A stretch of 64,000 nt of DNA from contig JAAFHY010000006.1 in the NCBI GenBank assembly GCA_013298505.1, positions 1 through 64,000 of the forward strand, written 5' to 3'. How positions within the stretch are numbered: position 1 is the first letter of the stretch; the number at the start of each line of letters is the position of its first letter. A model generated the notes under the pieces. The model saw only the letters and a list, made by a program, of their open reading frames with translations. It did no database searches and was not told the DNA's origin. This document shows, one piece after another, positions 33,926 to 43,522 of the stretch. Source of the DNA: Cytophagales bacterium. Lineage in GTDB: Bacteria; Bacteroidota; Bacteroidia; Cytophagales; Cyclobacteriaceae. Both the position numbers and the translations under genes were made by a program.

Positions 33926-35455
33926 CTACTCTTCACTGAAATCAGCAAAAGTCTTTTTGATTTCTTTACTATCATACTTCAAATAAGCTGGCTGACCGGC
34001 ACTTAACTCAATGATTTCCAATTTCTGGCTATTGATTATTGGCAAAAGCTTATCACGGTCGGGATCAAAAGATTTGTCTCTTCTAGCTGACTTCAGGGCA
34101 TATTTTCGGGCAAAGTTGTCACCCTCTAGCTGCAATTGGTTTCGGATTTCAACGTTGGTTTTAAGTTTATCCAAAATTTCATTTTTGGATTTCCCTATTA
34201 CTTCCGTTGCCTCTAGCGTACCAAGGGTTAACACAGCAGTGCCTCCAATGGCCGATACCGCTTTGTAGCTATTCGGGTCGTTCGATAAAATGACGGGCGA
34301 AAGACCAGTAGTCGCGCCCAGCGATGCATTCAAAATCGCACGGTTCTTTTTTCCTTTTTTAGCTTGCTTCAATGTTTTGCTCAATAGCTCATGGTTTTCA
34401 TCCAGTCGGTCAATTAATGCTTTGGCAGCAATGAGTGAGTTCTTGTATTTCTGAAATAGCAATTTGTCCTTCTCATCCAAATTTTCGGCATCTACTACTT
34501 TTGCTTTTACTCTCCGCTCCACGCGATTGGTCGACTTGTCTAGTACAAAAAATGTTATATCAATTACTTTTACTTTTTCGGCCTCCTCTACAAAATTGTA
34601 GCCGGGCGACCATGTAAACTCTCCTTGCGCACTAGTGCTTTCTTTTAAACTCGTTTTGGAAATTCGCGAATCCGAACTTACAAAACCGAACGTATTGATG
34701 TTCTCGTCACCGTTTGGGTCAGAAGCATAAATTTTAAAGTTCAATCGCTCATCTTCCTTGATAGTAAAAACGCTATCGCCCGGCAGAATGAGCAAGTCAG
34801 GTGGAAGGTCAAGTTGTGTTTGCGCAATTTTGATTCGGCCCTTAGTCTCGGCTTTTTCAGGTTGATCTTGTATCGTAAATTCTATATTGAGCGGATTGTT
34901 TTTAAGCGAGTTGAATTGATTGCGCGAAGGGGTCCAAGCGATGAGTCCTTGCGATGAGAATTGCAATCCTTCGGGCAATTGCGAAACAGAAGGTTTGTAA
35001 ACAATAGGGTCTCCATCGGGATCGGTCACATAGTCGTCAGAAATTTGATATTGGTTTTGGGTTGACTGCTTCACGTAAAATGTGGGCAGGTCGTCAATGG
35101 CCGGTGGGCGGTTTTGATGGAGAATCATGAATGAAATTGGTTTCCGGATGCGGTGTCCATTTTTCCATTCTGCCTGAAAAATCAGCGTGATTTCTTTTTG
35201 CTTTTCCAAACGGTCTACCAAATCAAAGGAAGGTGTCCAAGAAAAATGCCCAAGGGTGTCGAGCGAAATTTGGTAGCCATTAATGCCATCGATTGAATAG
35301 CGCGGTTTTTCAGATTCGGTGACATCTAAATTAAAAATGAGCGGCTGACCTTCCTTTAAAACCGTCCAATTTTCGGCAATAGGGAAAATGAAATTTTGGC
35401 CAAAGAGATTCAGAGCGGATAAAACAAAAACGAGAGTAAACGGCCAAAGCCTCAT
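33926..35455 (-). CDS. Secreted protein with Ig/cadherin-like domains
   Basis: The protein has 509 residues from the ATG at 35455, which gives a clean signal peptide (MRLWPFTLVFVLSALNLFGQ); an upstream ATG would add nine residues. Three putative Ig-like domains follow, each with a W-containing strand (GHFSWTPSFD, GLIAWTPSRNQF, GEFTWSPGYNF), two of them with Ca-binding-like DPDGDP or DPNGDE. The C-terminal third is a helical region with a Gly/Ala-rich patch (ILNASLGATTGLSPVIL, SAIGGTAVLTLGTL) that could insert in a membrane or pack in a coiled coil. No T9SS tail is seen. It is probably a cell-envelope protein of unknown role. Confidence 0.75.
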   Translation of the reverse strand: MRLWPFTLVFVLSALNLFGQNFIFPIAENWTVLKEGQPLIFNLDVTESEKPRYSIDGINGYQISLDTLGHFSWTPSFDLVDRLEKQKEITLIFQAEWKNGHRIRKPISFMILHQNRPPAIDDLPTFYVKQSTQNQYQISDDYVTDPDGDPIVYKPSVSQLPEGLQFSSQGLIAWTPSRNQFNSLKNNPLNIEFTIQDQPEKAETKGRIKIAQTQLDLPPDLLILPGDSVFTIKEDERLNFKIYASDPNGDENINTFGFVSSDSRISKTSLKESTSAQGEFTWSPGYNFVEEAEKVKVIDITFFVLDKSTNRVERRVKAKVVDAENLDEKDKLLFQKYKNSLIAAKALIDRLDENHELLSKTLKQAKKGKKNRAILNASLGATTGLSPVILSNDPNSYKAVSAIGGTAVLTLGTLEATEVIGKSKNEILDKLKTNVEIRNQLQLEGDNFARKYALKSARRDKSFDPDRDKLLPIINSQKLEIIELSAGQPAYLKYDSKEIKKTFADFSEE

Positions 35456-35584
35456 GGCGAAAACGGTTTTGGTAAGCGGCAAATTTAACAGTTTATGTTT
35501 ATTAAAACTGTATATTTCGATGTGTGTACATCACACGCAAAGCCAACAAGTTTTTAAATTCTTTAACCAAAAGTTTGAGTACCA

Positions 35585-35929
35585 ATGGCAAAATCAAAAT
35601 CTGAGAAAAAACACAATTTTTTTGAAGATGTGTATGAAGTGGTGAAGTTGATACCGAAGGGTCGCGTCACGAGCTATGGCGCGATTGCAAAATACCTCGG
35701 CACTGGCATGAGTGCGCGCATGGTAGGCTGGGCGATGAACGCTGCGCACGGCTTGGGCATTGCGGCTCATCGTGTGGTCAATTCAAAAGGCCTGCTGACG
35801 GGTAGACATCATTTCACACCACCGAGTTCTATGCAAAAGAGTTTGGAAAAAGAAGGCGTAAAAGTAAAAAAGCATCAGGTGCAAGATTTTGAAAAAAGAC
35901 TTTGGGACCCACGGAAGGAGTTGCTTTAA
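35585..35929 (+). CDS. Alkyltransferase-like protein (MGMT family, no active Cys)
   Basis: The protein has 114 residues and is the DNA-binding domain of O6-alkylguanine-DNA alkyltransferase. It shows FEDVYEVVKLIPKGRVTSYGAIAKYLG, the recognition-helix part SARMVGWAMNAA and the active-site strand. The usual PCHR is replaced by AAHRVVN (residues 60-65), so the acceptor Cys is missing. Such ATL proteins bind O6-alkylguanine and pass it to nucleotide excision repair instead of reversing it. The function is well known for the family; only the partner is inferred here. Confidence 0.88.
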   Translation: MAKSKSEKKHNFFEDVYEVVKLIPKGRVTSYGAIAKYLGTGMSARMVGWAMNAAHGLGIAAHRVVNSKGLLTGRHHFTPPSSMQKSLEKEGVKVKKHQVQDFEKRLWDPRKELL

Positions 35930-36084
35930 GAAAAGAAGTTAGAATATAGAAGTTAGAAGCTAGGCTTCACCACCTACTATTTTGTCTATTGAATACACAA
36001 TGCAGAAGGTAAATGTCAGTATCCCAACTCCAGAGTATCACGACTGCCTACTTTTTTAGTATTTTGAGCCTTCATTTCTAAAGC

Positions 36085-37110
36085 ATGACAATAGACCTAC
36101 GCAGCGACACCGTCACCAAACCAACCCCCGCCATGAAAGCGGCTATGTTCGCGGCTGAAGTGGGCGATGACGTGTTTGGTGAAGACCCCACCGTAAATAA
36201 ACTGGAAGAAAAATGCGCAGCCTTACTTGGCATGGATGCGGCCGTCTACTGCCCTAGCGGTACCATGACCAACCAAATTGGTATCAACGTGCTCACGCAG
36301 CCATACGATGAAGTGATTTGCTACAAAGGCGCACACATTTACAAATACGAGGGAGGTGGACTGATGGGCAACAGTCAGGTGAGTGTGAAGCTGCTCGCGG
36401 GCAACCGTGGTCGGATTTCAGTAGATGAAATTGCTATCAATATTAATAACGATGACCAGCATTATCCTCGCACAGCGGTGGCAGCTTTGGAAAATACGGT
36501 GGTGCGAGAAGCAGGAAGTTTTTATTTTCTACGTGAGATTGAAACGATCTCCGCTTTCGCGCGAAGCAAGGGTTTGCACATGCACCTAGATGGTGCACGG
36601 TTGTTCAATGCGTTGATAGCCTCGGGCGATAAAGCGAGCGACTACGGAAAATATTTTGACACGATTTCAATTTGTTTGTCGAAAGGATTGGGCGCCCCCG
36701 TGGGCTCGGTGTTAGTTTGTAAAAAAGAGTTTGCCAAAAAAGCGCGAAGAATGCGCAAAGTTTTTGGTGGAGCTTGGCGGCAAGCGGGCTTTTTGGCCGC
36801 AGCCGGAATTTACGCACTCGACTATCATGTTACTCGATTAACCGAAGACCACGTACGCGCCACACAGTTAGGCAAGTGTTTGGAAAAACAGTGGTATGTA
36901 AAATCGGTGATGCCCGTGGACACGAACATTGTAATTTTCGAGTTAGTGCCTTCCGTACCGCCCGCTCTTTTTCTTGAAAAAATCGGAGTACACGACATCA
37001 AGGCATTAGCATTTAGTGCCAACGAAATCAGAATGGTGACGCATTTAGATTTCAACGATGCCATGTTGGAAAAAACAATTACCACTTTAAACCAACTTCG
37101 TTTTTCATGA
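36085..37110 (+). CDS. ltaE: Low-specificity L-threonine aldolase
   Basis: The protein has 341 residues of the PLP aspartate-aminotransferase fold. The N-terminus is [16 protein letters not shown], then [36 protein letters not shown] and the PLP lysine K200 in [14 protein letters not shown], all characteristic of LtaE. It splits L-threonine or allo-threonine to glycine and acetaldehyde. The stop overlaps the next gene by 4 bp (ATGA), the first of two such overlaps in the ltaE, DUF3667, rarA series. Confidence 0.93.
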   Translation: MTIDLRSDTVTKPTPAMKAAMFAAEVGDDVFGEDPTVNKLEEKCAALLGMDAAVYCPSGTMTNQIGINVLTQPYDEVICYKGAHIYKYEGGGLMGNSQVSVKLLAGNRGRISVDEIAININNDDQHYPRTAVAALENTVVREAGSFYFLREIETISAFARSKGLHMHLDGARLFNALIASGDKASDYGKYFDTISICLSKGLGAPVGSVLVCKKEFAKKARRMRKVFGGAWRQAGFLAAAGIYALDYHVTRLTEDHVRATQLGKCLEKQWYVKSVMPVDTNIVIFELVPSVPPALFLEKIGVHDIKALAFSANEIRMVTHLDFNDAMLEKTITTLNQLRFS

Positions 37111-38141
37111 TAGATGAGCTAGGAAAATCGATACCCGTATCGGAAGGAATGGTGGATGCCGAACAAGGAGGGGAGCGCAAGCAGCCCAATGAGTTTTGCT
37201 TGAATTGTGGAACGAAATTGCTCGATACCTTTTGCCATCATTGCGGCCAAAAAGATATTGCCAAGCGGCAAACAATGGGTGAATTGCTCGTCAATTTCAT
37301 TTCTTCTTTTTGGAGTTACGAGGGAAAATTTTTTAAGACCCTAAAGTTTTTAGTTATCAAGCCAGGTTTTTTGGCTACGGAATACAACGCAGGAAAAAGA
37401 GAGAGCTATTATCATCCTGCAAGAATGTATGTGTTCATCAGTTTTGTCTTTTTCCTTTTATTGTCAGTCCTTCCAAGTGATGACTTAAAAAAAAGTATGG
37501 TTCAGATTGATGTCTCCGACAAAGAGGAAGAGATGAGTGACTCAATTGAGTCAATGGTTGACACCACTAAAACAAGTGGAAAAAAAAATAAAGATTCAAA
37601 TTTTACCATTATTGGAGATCATCAAACGCGAAAGGGCTATGATTCAGCACAAGCGGCATTGCCAATAGAAAAACGTGATGGATGGTTAATGAAAAATTTA
37701 ACCTTAAGGAGCATTGAAATTAACCAAAAGTATAAAGGGAAAAGCCAGGAGTTTATAAACGATTTTCGTGCCGCTTTCTTTGACAATTTTTCAAAAGTAT
37801 TATTTTGGCTATTACCCTTCTTCGCGCTTCTTTTAAAAATTTTATACGTACGCAGAGATTATTTTTATAGTGAGCATTTGGTCTTTTCAATTTACTATTA
37901 CAACTTCTTTTATTTTGCAGGATCGCTTCAAGCTATAATGAGTTCCATTTCATTTTTAGAATGGGCAAGTACCTTCATTGGTTTTTGGATTATCCTGTAT
38001 TTGCTATTCGCCATGAAACGTATGTATCATCAAAGTTGGCGAAAGACAATTTTGAAATATGCTCTATTTGTGTTTTCATTTTTCATTTTAATGGCGGTTG
38101 GAATCGTAATAAGCGCATTCTTTATTTTCTTGGCGATATGA
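37107..38141 (+). CDS. DUF3667 membrane protein with zinc ribbon
   Basis: The protein has 344 residues. The N-terminal CLNCG/CHHCG pairs (C31, C34, C43, C46) form a zinc ribbon, followed by the DUF3667 signature ([50 protein letters not shown]). Several membrane helices follow: about 107-122, about 225-250, and a group in the C-terminal third. The middle of the chain is a charged soluble loop. Family function is not established. It is translationally coupled to ltaE upstream and to rarA downstream. Confidence 0.87.
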   Translation: MIDELGKSIPVSEGMVDAEQGGERKQPNEFCLNCGTKLLDTFCHHCGQKDIAKRQTMGELLVNFISSFWSYEGKFFKTLKFLVIKPGFLATEYNAGKRESYYHPARMYVFISFVFFLLLSVLPSDDLKKSMVQIDVSDKEEEMSDSIESMVDTTKTSGKKNKDSNFTIIGDHQTRKGYDSAQAALPIEKRDGWLMKNLTLRSIEINQKYKGKSQEFINDFRAAFFDNFSKVLFWLLPFFALLLKILYVRRDYFYSEHLVFSIYYYNFFYFAGSLQAIMSSISFLEWASTFIGFWIILYLLFAMKRMYHQSWRKTILKYALFVFSFFILMAVGIVISAFFIFLAI

Positions 38142-39403
38142 TGGGCAACTCTTCTCCGCTAGCCGAACGCATGCGCCCTTCTAGGTTAGAAGACTTGGTA
38201 GGGCAAAGTCATTTGGTGGGAAAGAACGGAATTATCAGAAAAGCAATTGAAACAGGCAATGTGCCTTCCATGATTTTGTGGGGACCGCCCGGAGTGGGCA
38301 AAACCACCATCGCCAATATTATTGCCAATGAAGTAAAGCGACCTTTTCATATTTTAAGTGCGGTGAGCGCGGGCGTGAAAGATGTTCGCGAGATTATTGA
38401 AAAAGCAAAATATACCAACCGTGCGATTTTGTTTATTGATGAGATACATCGCTTCAATAAATCGCAACAAGATGCATTACTCGGAGCAGTTGAAAAAGGA
38501 ACCATTACCCTAATTGGTGCCACTACCGAAAACCCTTCATTTGAAGTCAATTCCGCTTTGCTTTCGCGATGCCAAGTATATGTTTTAAAAGGATTGACTG
38601 AAGATGAGCTGATCGAACTGGCAGAGCATGCCATTCAAAAAGATGACGAATTGAAAAATCGCGCCATCGTTATTAAAGAACGGCAAGCACTCATCAATAT
38701 CTCTGGTGGCGATGCGCGCAAACTTCTTAACCTCATCGATTTAATTGCCGAAGCGACTGCGGGTGCTGTGGTCATTACCGATGAACTGGTGATGAACGTG
38801 GCCCAGAAACACATTGCCATTTATGATAAAAGTGGCGAGCAACACTATGATATTATTTCTGCTTTCATCAAATCCATCCGCGGCAGCGACCCCAACGCAG
38901 CCGTTTACTATTTGGCACGCATGGTGGAGGGAGGCGAAGATGTGAAATTCATTGCCCGCAGAATGGTGATATTGGCCAGCGAAGACATTGGTAACGCCAA
39001 CCCGACCGCACTCGTGATGGCCACCAGCGCCTTTCAAGCCGTCAATGTAATTGGGTATCCGGAAGCAAGGATTATTCTATCGCAATGTGCCACTTACTTA
39101 GCCAGTTCACCTAAAAGCAATGCCAGCTACATGGCTATTGAAAATGCGTTGAAGGCCGTAAACGATTTGGGCGATTTGCCCGTTCCATTATCTGTGCGTA
39201 ACTCGCCTACCAAGCTGATGAAAGATCTAGGCTATGGAAAGAATTATCAGTATGCTCACAACTTTGAAAACAATTTTGTGAATATGGAATTTTTACCAGA
39301 ACAACTGCAAGGCAGCAAATTTTACGACCCGTGCAATAACCCACGCGAGAATGAGTTACGGAATTACTTGAAGAATTTGTGGAAGGAGAAGTATGGTTAC
39401 TAA
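38138..39403 (+). CDS. rarA: Replication-associated recombination protein A (AAA+ ATPase)
   Basis: The protein has 421 residues from the ATG at 38138; the frame is open further upstream inside DUF3667, but homologues begin SPLAERMRPSRLEDLVGQ. Walker A is GPPGVGKT (49-56), Walker B is ILFIDEIHRF, sensor 1 is IGATTENPSF, and the C-terminal clamp-loader-like domain shows YYLARMVEGGEDVKFIARRM. RarA/MgsA acts at stalled replication forks. It overlaps the preceding stop by 4 bp (ATGA). Confidence 0.95.
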   Translation: MMGNSSPLAERMRPSRLEDLVGQSHLVGKNGIIRKAIETGNVPSMILWGPPGVGKTTIANIIANEVKRPFHILSAVSAGVKDVREIIEKAKYTNRAILFIDEIHRFNKSQQDALLGAVEKGTITLIGATTENPSFEVNSALLSRCQVYVLKGLTEDELIELAEHAIQKDDELKNRAIVIKERQALINISGGDARKLLNLIDLIAEATAGAVVITDELVMNVAQKHIAIYDKSGEQHYDIISAFIKSIRGSDPNAAVYYLARMVEGGEDVKFIARRMVILASEDIGNANPTALVMATSAFQAVNVIGYPEARIILSQCATYLASSPKSNASYMAIENALKAVNDLGDLPVPLSVRNSPTKLMKDLGYGKNYQYAHNFENNFVNMEFLPEQLQGSKFYDPCNNPRENELRNYLKNLWKEKYGY

Positions 39404-39520
39404 TTTGAAAATGATGCAATTTGAAGATTTGAAAATGTGTCAACTTGAAATTTTACTCTCCAGAAGATGACCAGCATCCAGTAACTAGAAACCTGTATCC
39501 AGTAACCAGCAACCACCCCC

Positions 39521-41596
39521 GTGCAACGCCTCCAATTTGAATATTCGCCATTCTTCATCCTGATCTGCATTGCAGTGGGGTGGGTCTATGCATACATTTT
39601 ATATCGTTCCAATTATTCTTGGAGCAAGAAGGTAAATAGAGTTCTTTTTGCACTTCGCCTAGTGGTTGTTTCGCTTATTGCTTTTTTATTTCTCGGGCCG
39701 ATTTTAAAATTAGTTTCGAACCAATTCGAAAAGCCAACGGTAGTATTTCTGATAGATAATTCAACTTCAATTAAAGCGGCACTTGATTCTGCTAAAAGAA
39801 ACGAGTTCGTTAATCAATTGTCAAAAGTGAAGAGTGAAATGGTAAAAGCGGGTTATGAAGTTGTTTCGCAAGACATTGCTAACAATACCATCGAAAAAGT
39901 AAACTTCAATCAGCCTCAATCAGACATTGCGTCAGCAATTAAAAACGTAGCAACTTCATATGAAGGGAAAAATCTAAGCCGAATCGTACTCATCAGCGAT
40001 GGGATTTACAATATGGGCGCATCACCAATTTATAATCAGTCGACTATTCCCATTTCAACCATGGGCATTGGCGATACTACTGAGCATGCTGATGTATTAG
40101 TGAAGGATGTAGTTTACAATAAAGTGGTTTATCAAGGAAATAAATTTCCGATTCGGGTAGAGGTGCTTACACAAGGATTCTCAAATTTAGATCTGAAAGT
40201 GCAAGTAAGTAGTAATAATAGAATCGTAGAGCGTCAACAAAAGAATACAGCCAGCAACCGACTGGCACAGTTTGAGTTTTTAGTAGAAGCAAAAGACAAA
40301 GGCATTCAGCGTTATGATATTTTAGTTGATCCTGTAAAGGGAGAATTAAATCGCACCAATAACCGAAGTACTATTTTTGTTGAAGTAGTAGAAGGCAGAA
40401 AGAAAATATTATTGGTTGCGCCTGCACCACACCCAGATATTAAGGCCATACGTTCAGTAATTGAAAAGAATGCTAATTACGAATTTAAGTTTTACATTCC
40501 TGGCTTTTCTAAAATTGAGCAAGCATGGTTGAAGCCAGAGAATATTGAGTTGGCCATTTTTCATCAGATGGCAGATCGCCAAGGTAAAACCACGCCAACT
40601 CTTCAACTTTTTCAAAAAAGCAAGGCCTCGTTATTTTTTATCTTAGGAGCACAGTCTAATCTAAGGCAGTTGCAGTCTCTTCAAATCCCCCTTTCTTTTG
40701 AAAATAACGGGCAGTGGGATCAGGTTTCGCCAGTAGTTAATGCATCCTTTAGGAATTTCGATTTTCCAGATAATGTAAGCGGAGTCTTTGCAAAATACCC
40801 ACCTATCGAAGTTCCGTTTGGCAAATTCAAACACCCCGCAAATGTTTCTGTTTTGCTTTTTCAACAAATAGGAAGTGTAGTAACAGACCGACCCTTGCTT
40901 GCTACTTGGGAGAACGAGAATCAAAAAATGGCAGCTTTGCTTGGGGAGGGAATTTGGCAATGGAGATTGAATGAATTTAGAGAAGTCGAAAAAACCGAAA
41001 CATTTGATGACACTTTTTTAAAACTCTTTCAATACCTCAGTACAACGAACGATAAGCGAAAATTCAAATCATTTCCTACTCAAAGCGAATTTTCGGAGGC
41101 CGCATCGGCAAGCATCGAAAGCCAAGTATACAACGATTTATATCAACCAATTTATGGCAATACGATTTCGATAACGCTAGTTAACGAACAAAATGAAAGC
41201 ACCAACTATCAGTACGTAACAAGTCCCGGTGGCACCCGTTACGAAATTGGTGGGTTAAAGGAAGGCATTTATCGCTTTATGGCAACAACAGATGTGAACG
41301 GGAAAAGTGAGAAAGCCAGTGGTCAGTTTTTAGTTCGGGCTCAAAACATTGAGATGCAAAACTTAACGGCCGATTTTGGGCTGATGAAAAAATTAGCAAC
41401 CTCTTCGGGCGGAGAATTTTTTTATCCTGACCAAATGGATTTGATGCTCACCCATCTCAAATCGCAAAGGAAAAATGCAATTATCCATACCGATGAGTCG
41501 TTCAACCCGCTCATCAATTTAAAATGGTTTTTCTTTTTGCTTTTGATGCTAATAAGTGCTGAGTGGTTTCTGAGAAAGTACTTGGGTGGGTATTGA
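39521..41596 (+). CDS. Membrane protein with VWA-like domain
   Basis: The protein has 691 residues and starts with GTG. Two N-terminal membrane helices (about 10-27 and 42-64) and one near the C-terminus (WFFFLLLMLISAEWFLRKY) frame a large periplasmic part. A von Willebrand A-like domain begins at about 73 (VVFLIDNSTSIKAAL, with the MIDAS DxSxS-like DNSTS), and its Asp-containing LSRIVLISDGIYNMG strand follows. A Gln/Ser-rich beta region and a domain with DVNGKSEKASGQFLV come later. The whole resembles 'BatA-like' or glutamine-amidotransferase-related membrane proteins of Bacteroidota. The function is unknown. Confidence 0.75.
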   Translation: MQRLQFEYSPFFILICIAVGWVYAYILYRSNYSWSKKVNRVLFALRLVVVSLIAFLFLGPILKLVSNQFEKPTVVFLIDNSTSIKAALDSAKRNEFVNQLSKVKSEMVKAGYEVVSQDIANNTIEKVNFNQPQSDIASAIKNVATSYEGKNLSRIVLISDGIYNMGASPIYNQSTIPISTMGIGDTTEHADVLVKDVVYNKVVYQGNKFPIRVEVLTQGFSNLDLKVQVSSNNRIVERQQKNTASNRLAQFEFLVEAKDKGIQRYDILVDPVKGELNRTNNRSTIFVEVVEGRKKILLVAPAPHPDIKAIRSVIEKNANYEFKFYIPGFSKIEQAWLKPENIELAIFHQMADRQGKTTPTLQLFQKSKASLFFILGAQSNLRQLQSLQIPLSFENNGQWDQVSPVVNASFRNFDFPDNVSGVFAKYPPIEVPFGKFKHPANVSVLLFQQIGSVVTDRPLLATWENENQKMAALLGEGIWQWRLNEFREVEKTETFDDTFLKLFQYLSTTNDKRKFKSFPTQSEFSEAASASIESQVYNDLYQPIYGNTISITLVNEQNESTNYQYVTSPGGTRYEIGGLKEGIYRFMATTDVNGKSEKASGQFLVRAQNIEMQNLTADFGLMKKLATSSGGEFFYPDQMDLMLTHLKSQRKNAIIHTDESFNPLINLKWFFFLLLMLISAEWFLRKYLGGY

Positions 41597-41718
41597 TTAT
41601 TTCTCTTGAAAGTCCTTTCTGGAAGAAGTAAGCTCTTTTTTTTCATAATTTTGAAATCGCTGTTTCCAGCGTACGTCTTCCTTCATATTGTTTATATTTT
41701 GGTACTCCCGTATGAATT

Positions 41719-42417
41719 TTACAATCCTTTCGCCACTTCCTCCCAATTTACCACATTCCACCAGTTCGCCACGTATTCATTTCTCTTGTTTTGATATTTC
41801 AGGTAATAAGCATGTTCCCAAACATCCAACGCGAGCAATGGGGTTCCTTTTAATTCGCACAGATCCATTAAAGGATTATCTTGATTTGGTGTAGAACCTA
41901 TTTTCAGCTTTCCATCATCGTTTACCAACCAAGCCCAGCCCGAACCAAAACGCTTCATTGTAGCATCGGTAAATAGCTCTTTAAATTTTTCAAATGAACC
42001 AAACGCTCCATGGATTGCGTCCGCTACTTTGCCAGTGGGTGCTCCTCCGCCACTAGGTTTCATCACTTGCCAAAAAAAGTTATGGTTGTAAACACCTCCA
42101 CCGTTGTTTCGTGCTTTTGCGGAAAGCTTGGATACATTGGCAAAAAAGTCTTTTTCGTTTTCAAACCCGATTTTGTCAGCCGCTACGGCCTCGTTTACAT
42201 TCTTTACGTATGCTGAGTGGTGCTTGCTGTAATGAATCTCCATCGTCATGGCATCGATATATGGCTCTAGAGCATTATAGGCATACGGCAATTTCACTTG
42301 CGTAAATTGCAAAGTAGTAGCAGCAAATAATTCAGTTGGGTTAAGAGCGCTAGCAATTACGCCAGCAGCTGAAACTTTCAATGCATCTTTCACAAATTCC
42401 CTTCTATTCGTTTTCAT
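41719..42417 (-). CDS. sod: Fe/Mn superoxide dismutase with Tat signal
   Basis: The protein has 232 residues. The N-terminus NRREFVKDALKVSAAGVIAS is a twin-arginine signal, so the folded enzyme should be exported, which is unusual for this cytoplasmic family. The SOD domain is complete. Metal ligands by family alignment are H62 (EIHYSKHH), H112 (YNHNFFW), D198 and H202 (LDVWEHAYY), and NNGGGVYNH and RFGSGWAWL are present. It turns superoxide to peroxide in the periplasm. The metal, Fe or Mn, cannot be told with confidence. It is divergent from the 2OG oxygenase gene. Confidence 0.92.
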   Translation of the reverse strand: MKTNRREFVKDALKVSAAGVIASALNPTELFAATTLQFTQVKLPYAYNALEPYIDAMTMEIHYSKHHSAYVKNVNEAVAADKIGFENEKDFFANVSKLSAKARNNGGGVYNHNFFWQVMKPSGGGAPTGKVADAIHGAFGSFEKFKELFTDATMKRFGSGWAWLVNDDGKLKIGSTPNQDNPLMDLCELKGTPLLALDVWEHAYYLKYQNKRNEYVANWWNVVNWEEVAKGL

Positions 42418-42546
42418 GTGTTTATAATTTTAATTCCAGATACTAGACATTTGATTCTTGTAATAACTGGTAACTTGTTGCCAGTTATCTTCCTCTAAAA
42501 TTACTTATTTTTTTCTAGCTTGCATTAACCAAAAACCATACAGTAT

Positions 42547-43518
42547 ATGGCAGACGTATTGTACGATGAAGTCCCCTCGCTAGACTTGGCCGACTTTACA
42601 TCAGGAAGCCCTGACAAGAAAAAAAAGTTTGTGCAAGATTTAGGCACGGCTTATAACAATATCGGCTTTGTAGCCCTCCGCAACCACTACCTCACCGATG
42701 ATTTATCTGCAAAACTTTATGACTGCATCAAAAAGTTTTTTGCACTGCCCGATACTGTAAAGCAACAATATGAGATTGCTGGATTAGCAGGGCAAAGAGG
42801 CTACATTGGCAAAGGAAAAGAACATGCCAAGGGCCGCAACACTGGCGACTTAAAAGAATTTTATCATGTAGGGCAAGAAGTGAAGGATAGCGATCCCATC
42901 AAAAGTGAATACCCCAATAACGTTTGGCCAAAGGAGTTGCCCGAGTTTGAAAATATTGCCCTAGAAGTATACCAGCGATTGGAAAAAACAGGCGTTCAAA
43001 TGTTGCAAGCCATTGCTTTGTATTTGAATCTACCCGAAGATTACTTTGACAAAAAAGTAAAACACGGCAACAGTATTCTTCGTCCGATTCACTATTTCCC
43101 AATCGAAAATCCCGATGCCGTGCCTGCCGATGCCGTGCGCGCAGCCGAGCATGGCGACATCAATTTGATTACGCTCTTGATGGGCGCCAGTGCCGATGGG
43201 TTGCAAGTATTAAGGCGCGATGGTAAGTGGATACCCATTACTGCATTGCCCGAACAACTGGTGGTGAATGTAGGTGACATGCTTGAACGATTGACCAACA
43301 AAAAATTAAAATCAACGATCCATCGTGTGGTGAATCCGCCACGCGAGCACATGAATAAGCCACGTTATTCTATTCCTTTTTTTATGCACCCCCGCTCAGA
43401 AATGAGTTTGTCTGCTTTGCCGAGTTGCGTTTCAAGTGAATTTCCGAAGCAATGGCAAGACATTACGGCTGGTGATTTCTTAAACCAACGGTTGCGCGAA
43501 ATTGGTTTAAAGAAATAA
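42547..43518 (+). CDS. 2-oxoglutarate/Fe(II)-dependent oxygenase (IPNS-like)
   Basis: The protein has 323 residues of the isopenicillin-N-synthase-like 2OG oxygenase superfamily. The N-terminal DIOX_N part is SLDLADFTSG to GFVALRNHYL. The double-stranded beta-helix carries the iron triad H202, D204 (EHGDINLITLL) and H259 (STIHRVVNPP), and the 2OG carboxylate is bound by R273-x-S275 (PRYSIPFFMHP). All ligands are intact. The substrate is unknown; bacterial members often act on small carboxylates or peptides. The chrA gene starts 4 nt after its stop. Confidence 0.9.
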   Translation: MADVLYDEVPSLDLADFTSGSPDKKKKFVQDLGTAYNNIGFVALRNHYLTDDLSAKLYDCIKKFFALPDTVKQQYEIAGLAGQRGYIGKGKEHAKGRNTGDLKEFYHVGQEVKDSDPIKSEYPNNVWPKELPEFENIALEVYQRLEKTGVQMLQAIALYLNLPEDYFDKKVKHGNSILRPIHYFPIENPDAVPADAVRAAEHGDINLITLLMGASADGLQVLRRDGKWIPITALPEQLVVNVGDMLERLTNKKLKSTIHRVVNPPREHMNKPRYSIPFFMHPRSEMSLSALPSCVSSEFPKQWQDITAGDFLNQRLREIGLKK

Positions 43519-43522
43519 GCAA

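Noticed and set aside
39468-39518. Imperfect repeats with ATCCAGTAAC before the VWA-like gene
   Set aside because: Two short copies only; they resemble common low-complexity intergenic sequence and no function can be supported.
42463-42488. Inverted repeat ATAACTGG/CCAGTTAT in the sod/oxygenase divergent gap
   Set aside because: An 8-bp repeat with a 10-nt loop is weak, and no second copy or promoter box supports an operator; chance cannot be excluded.
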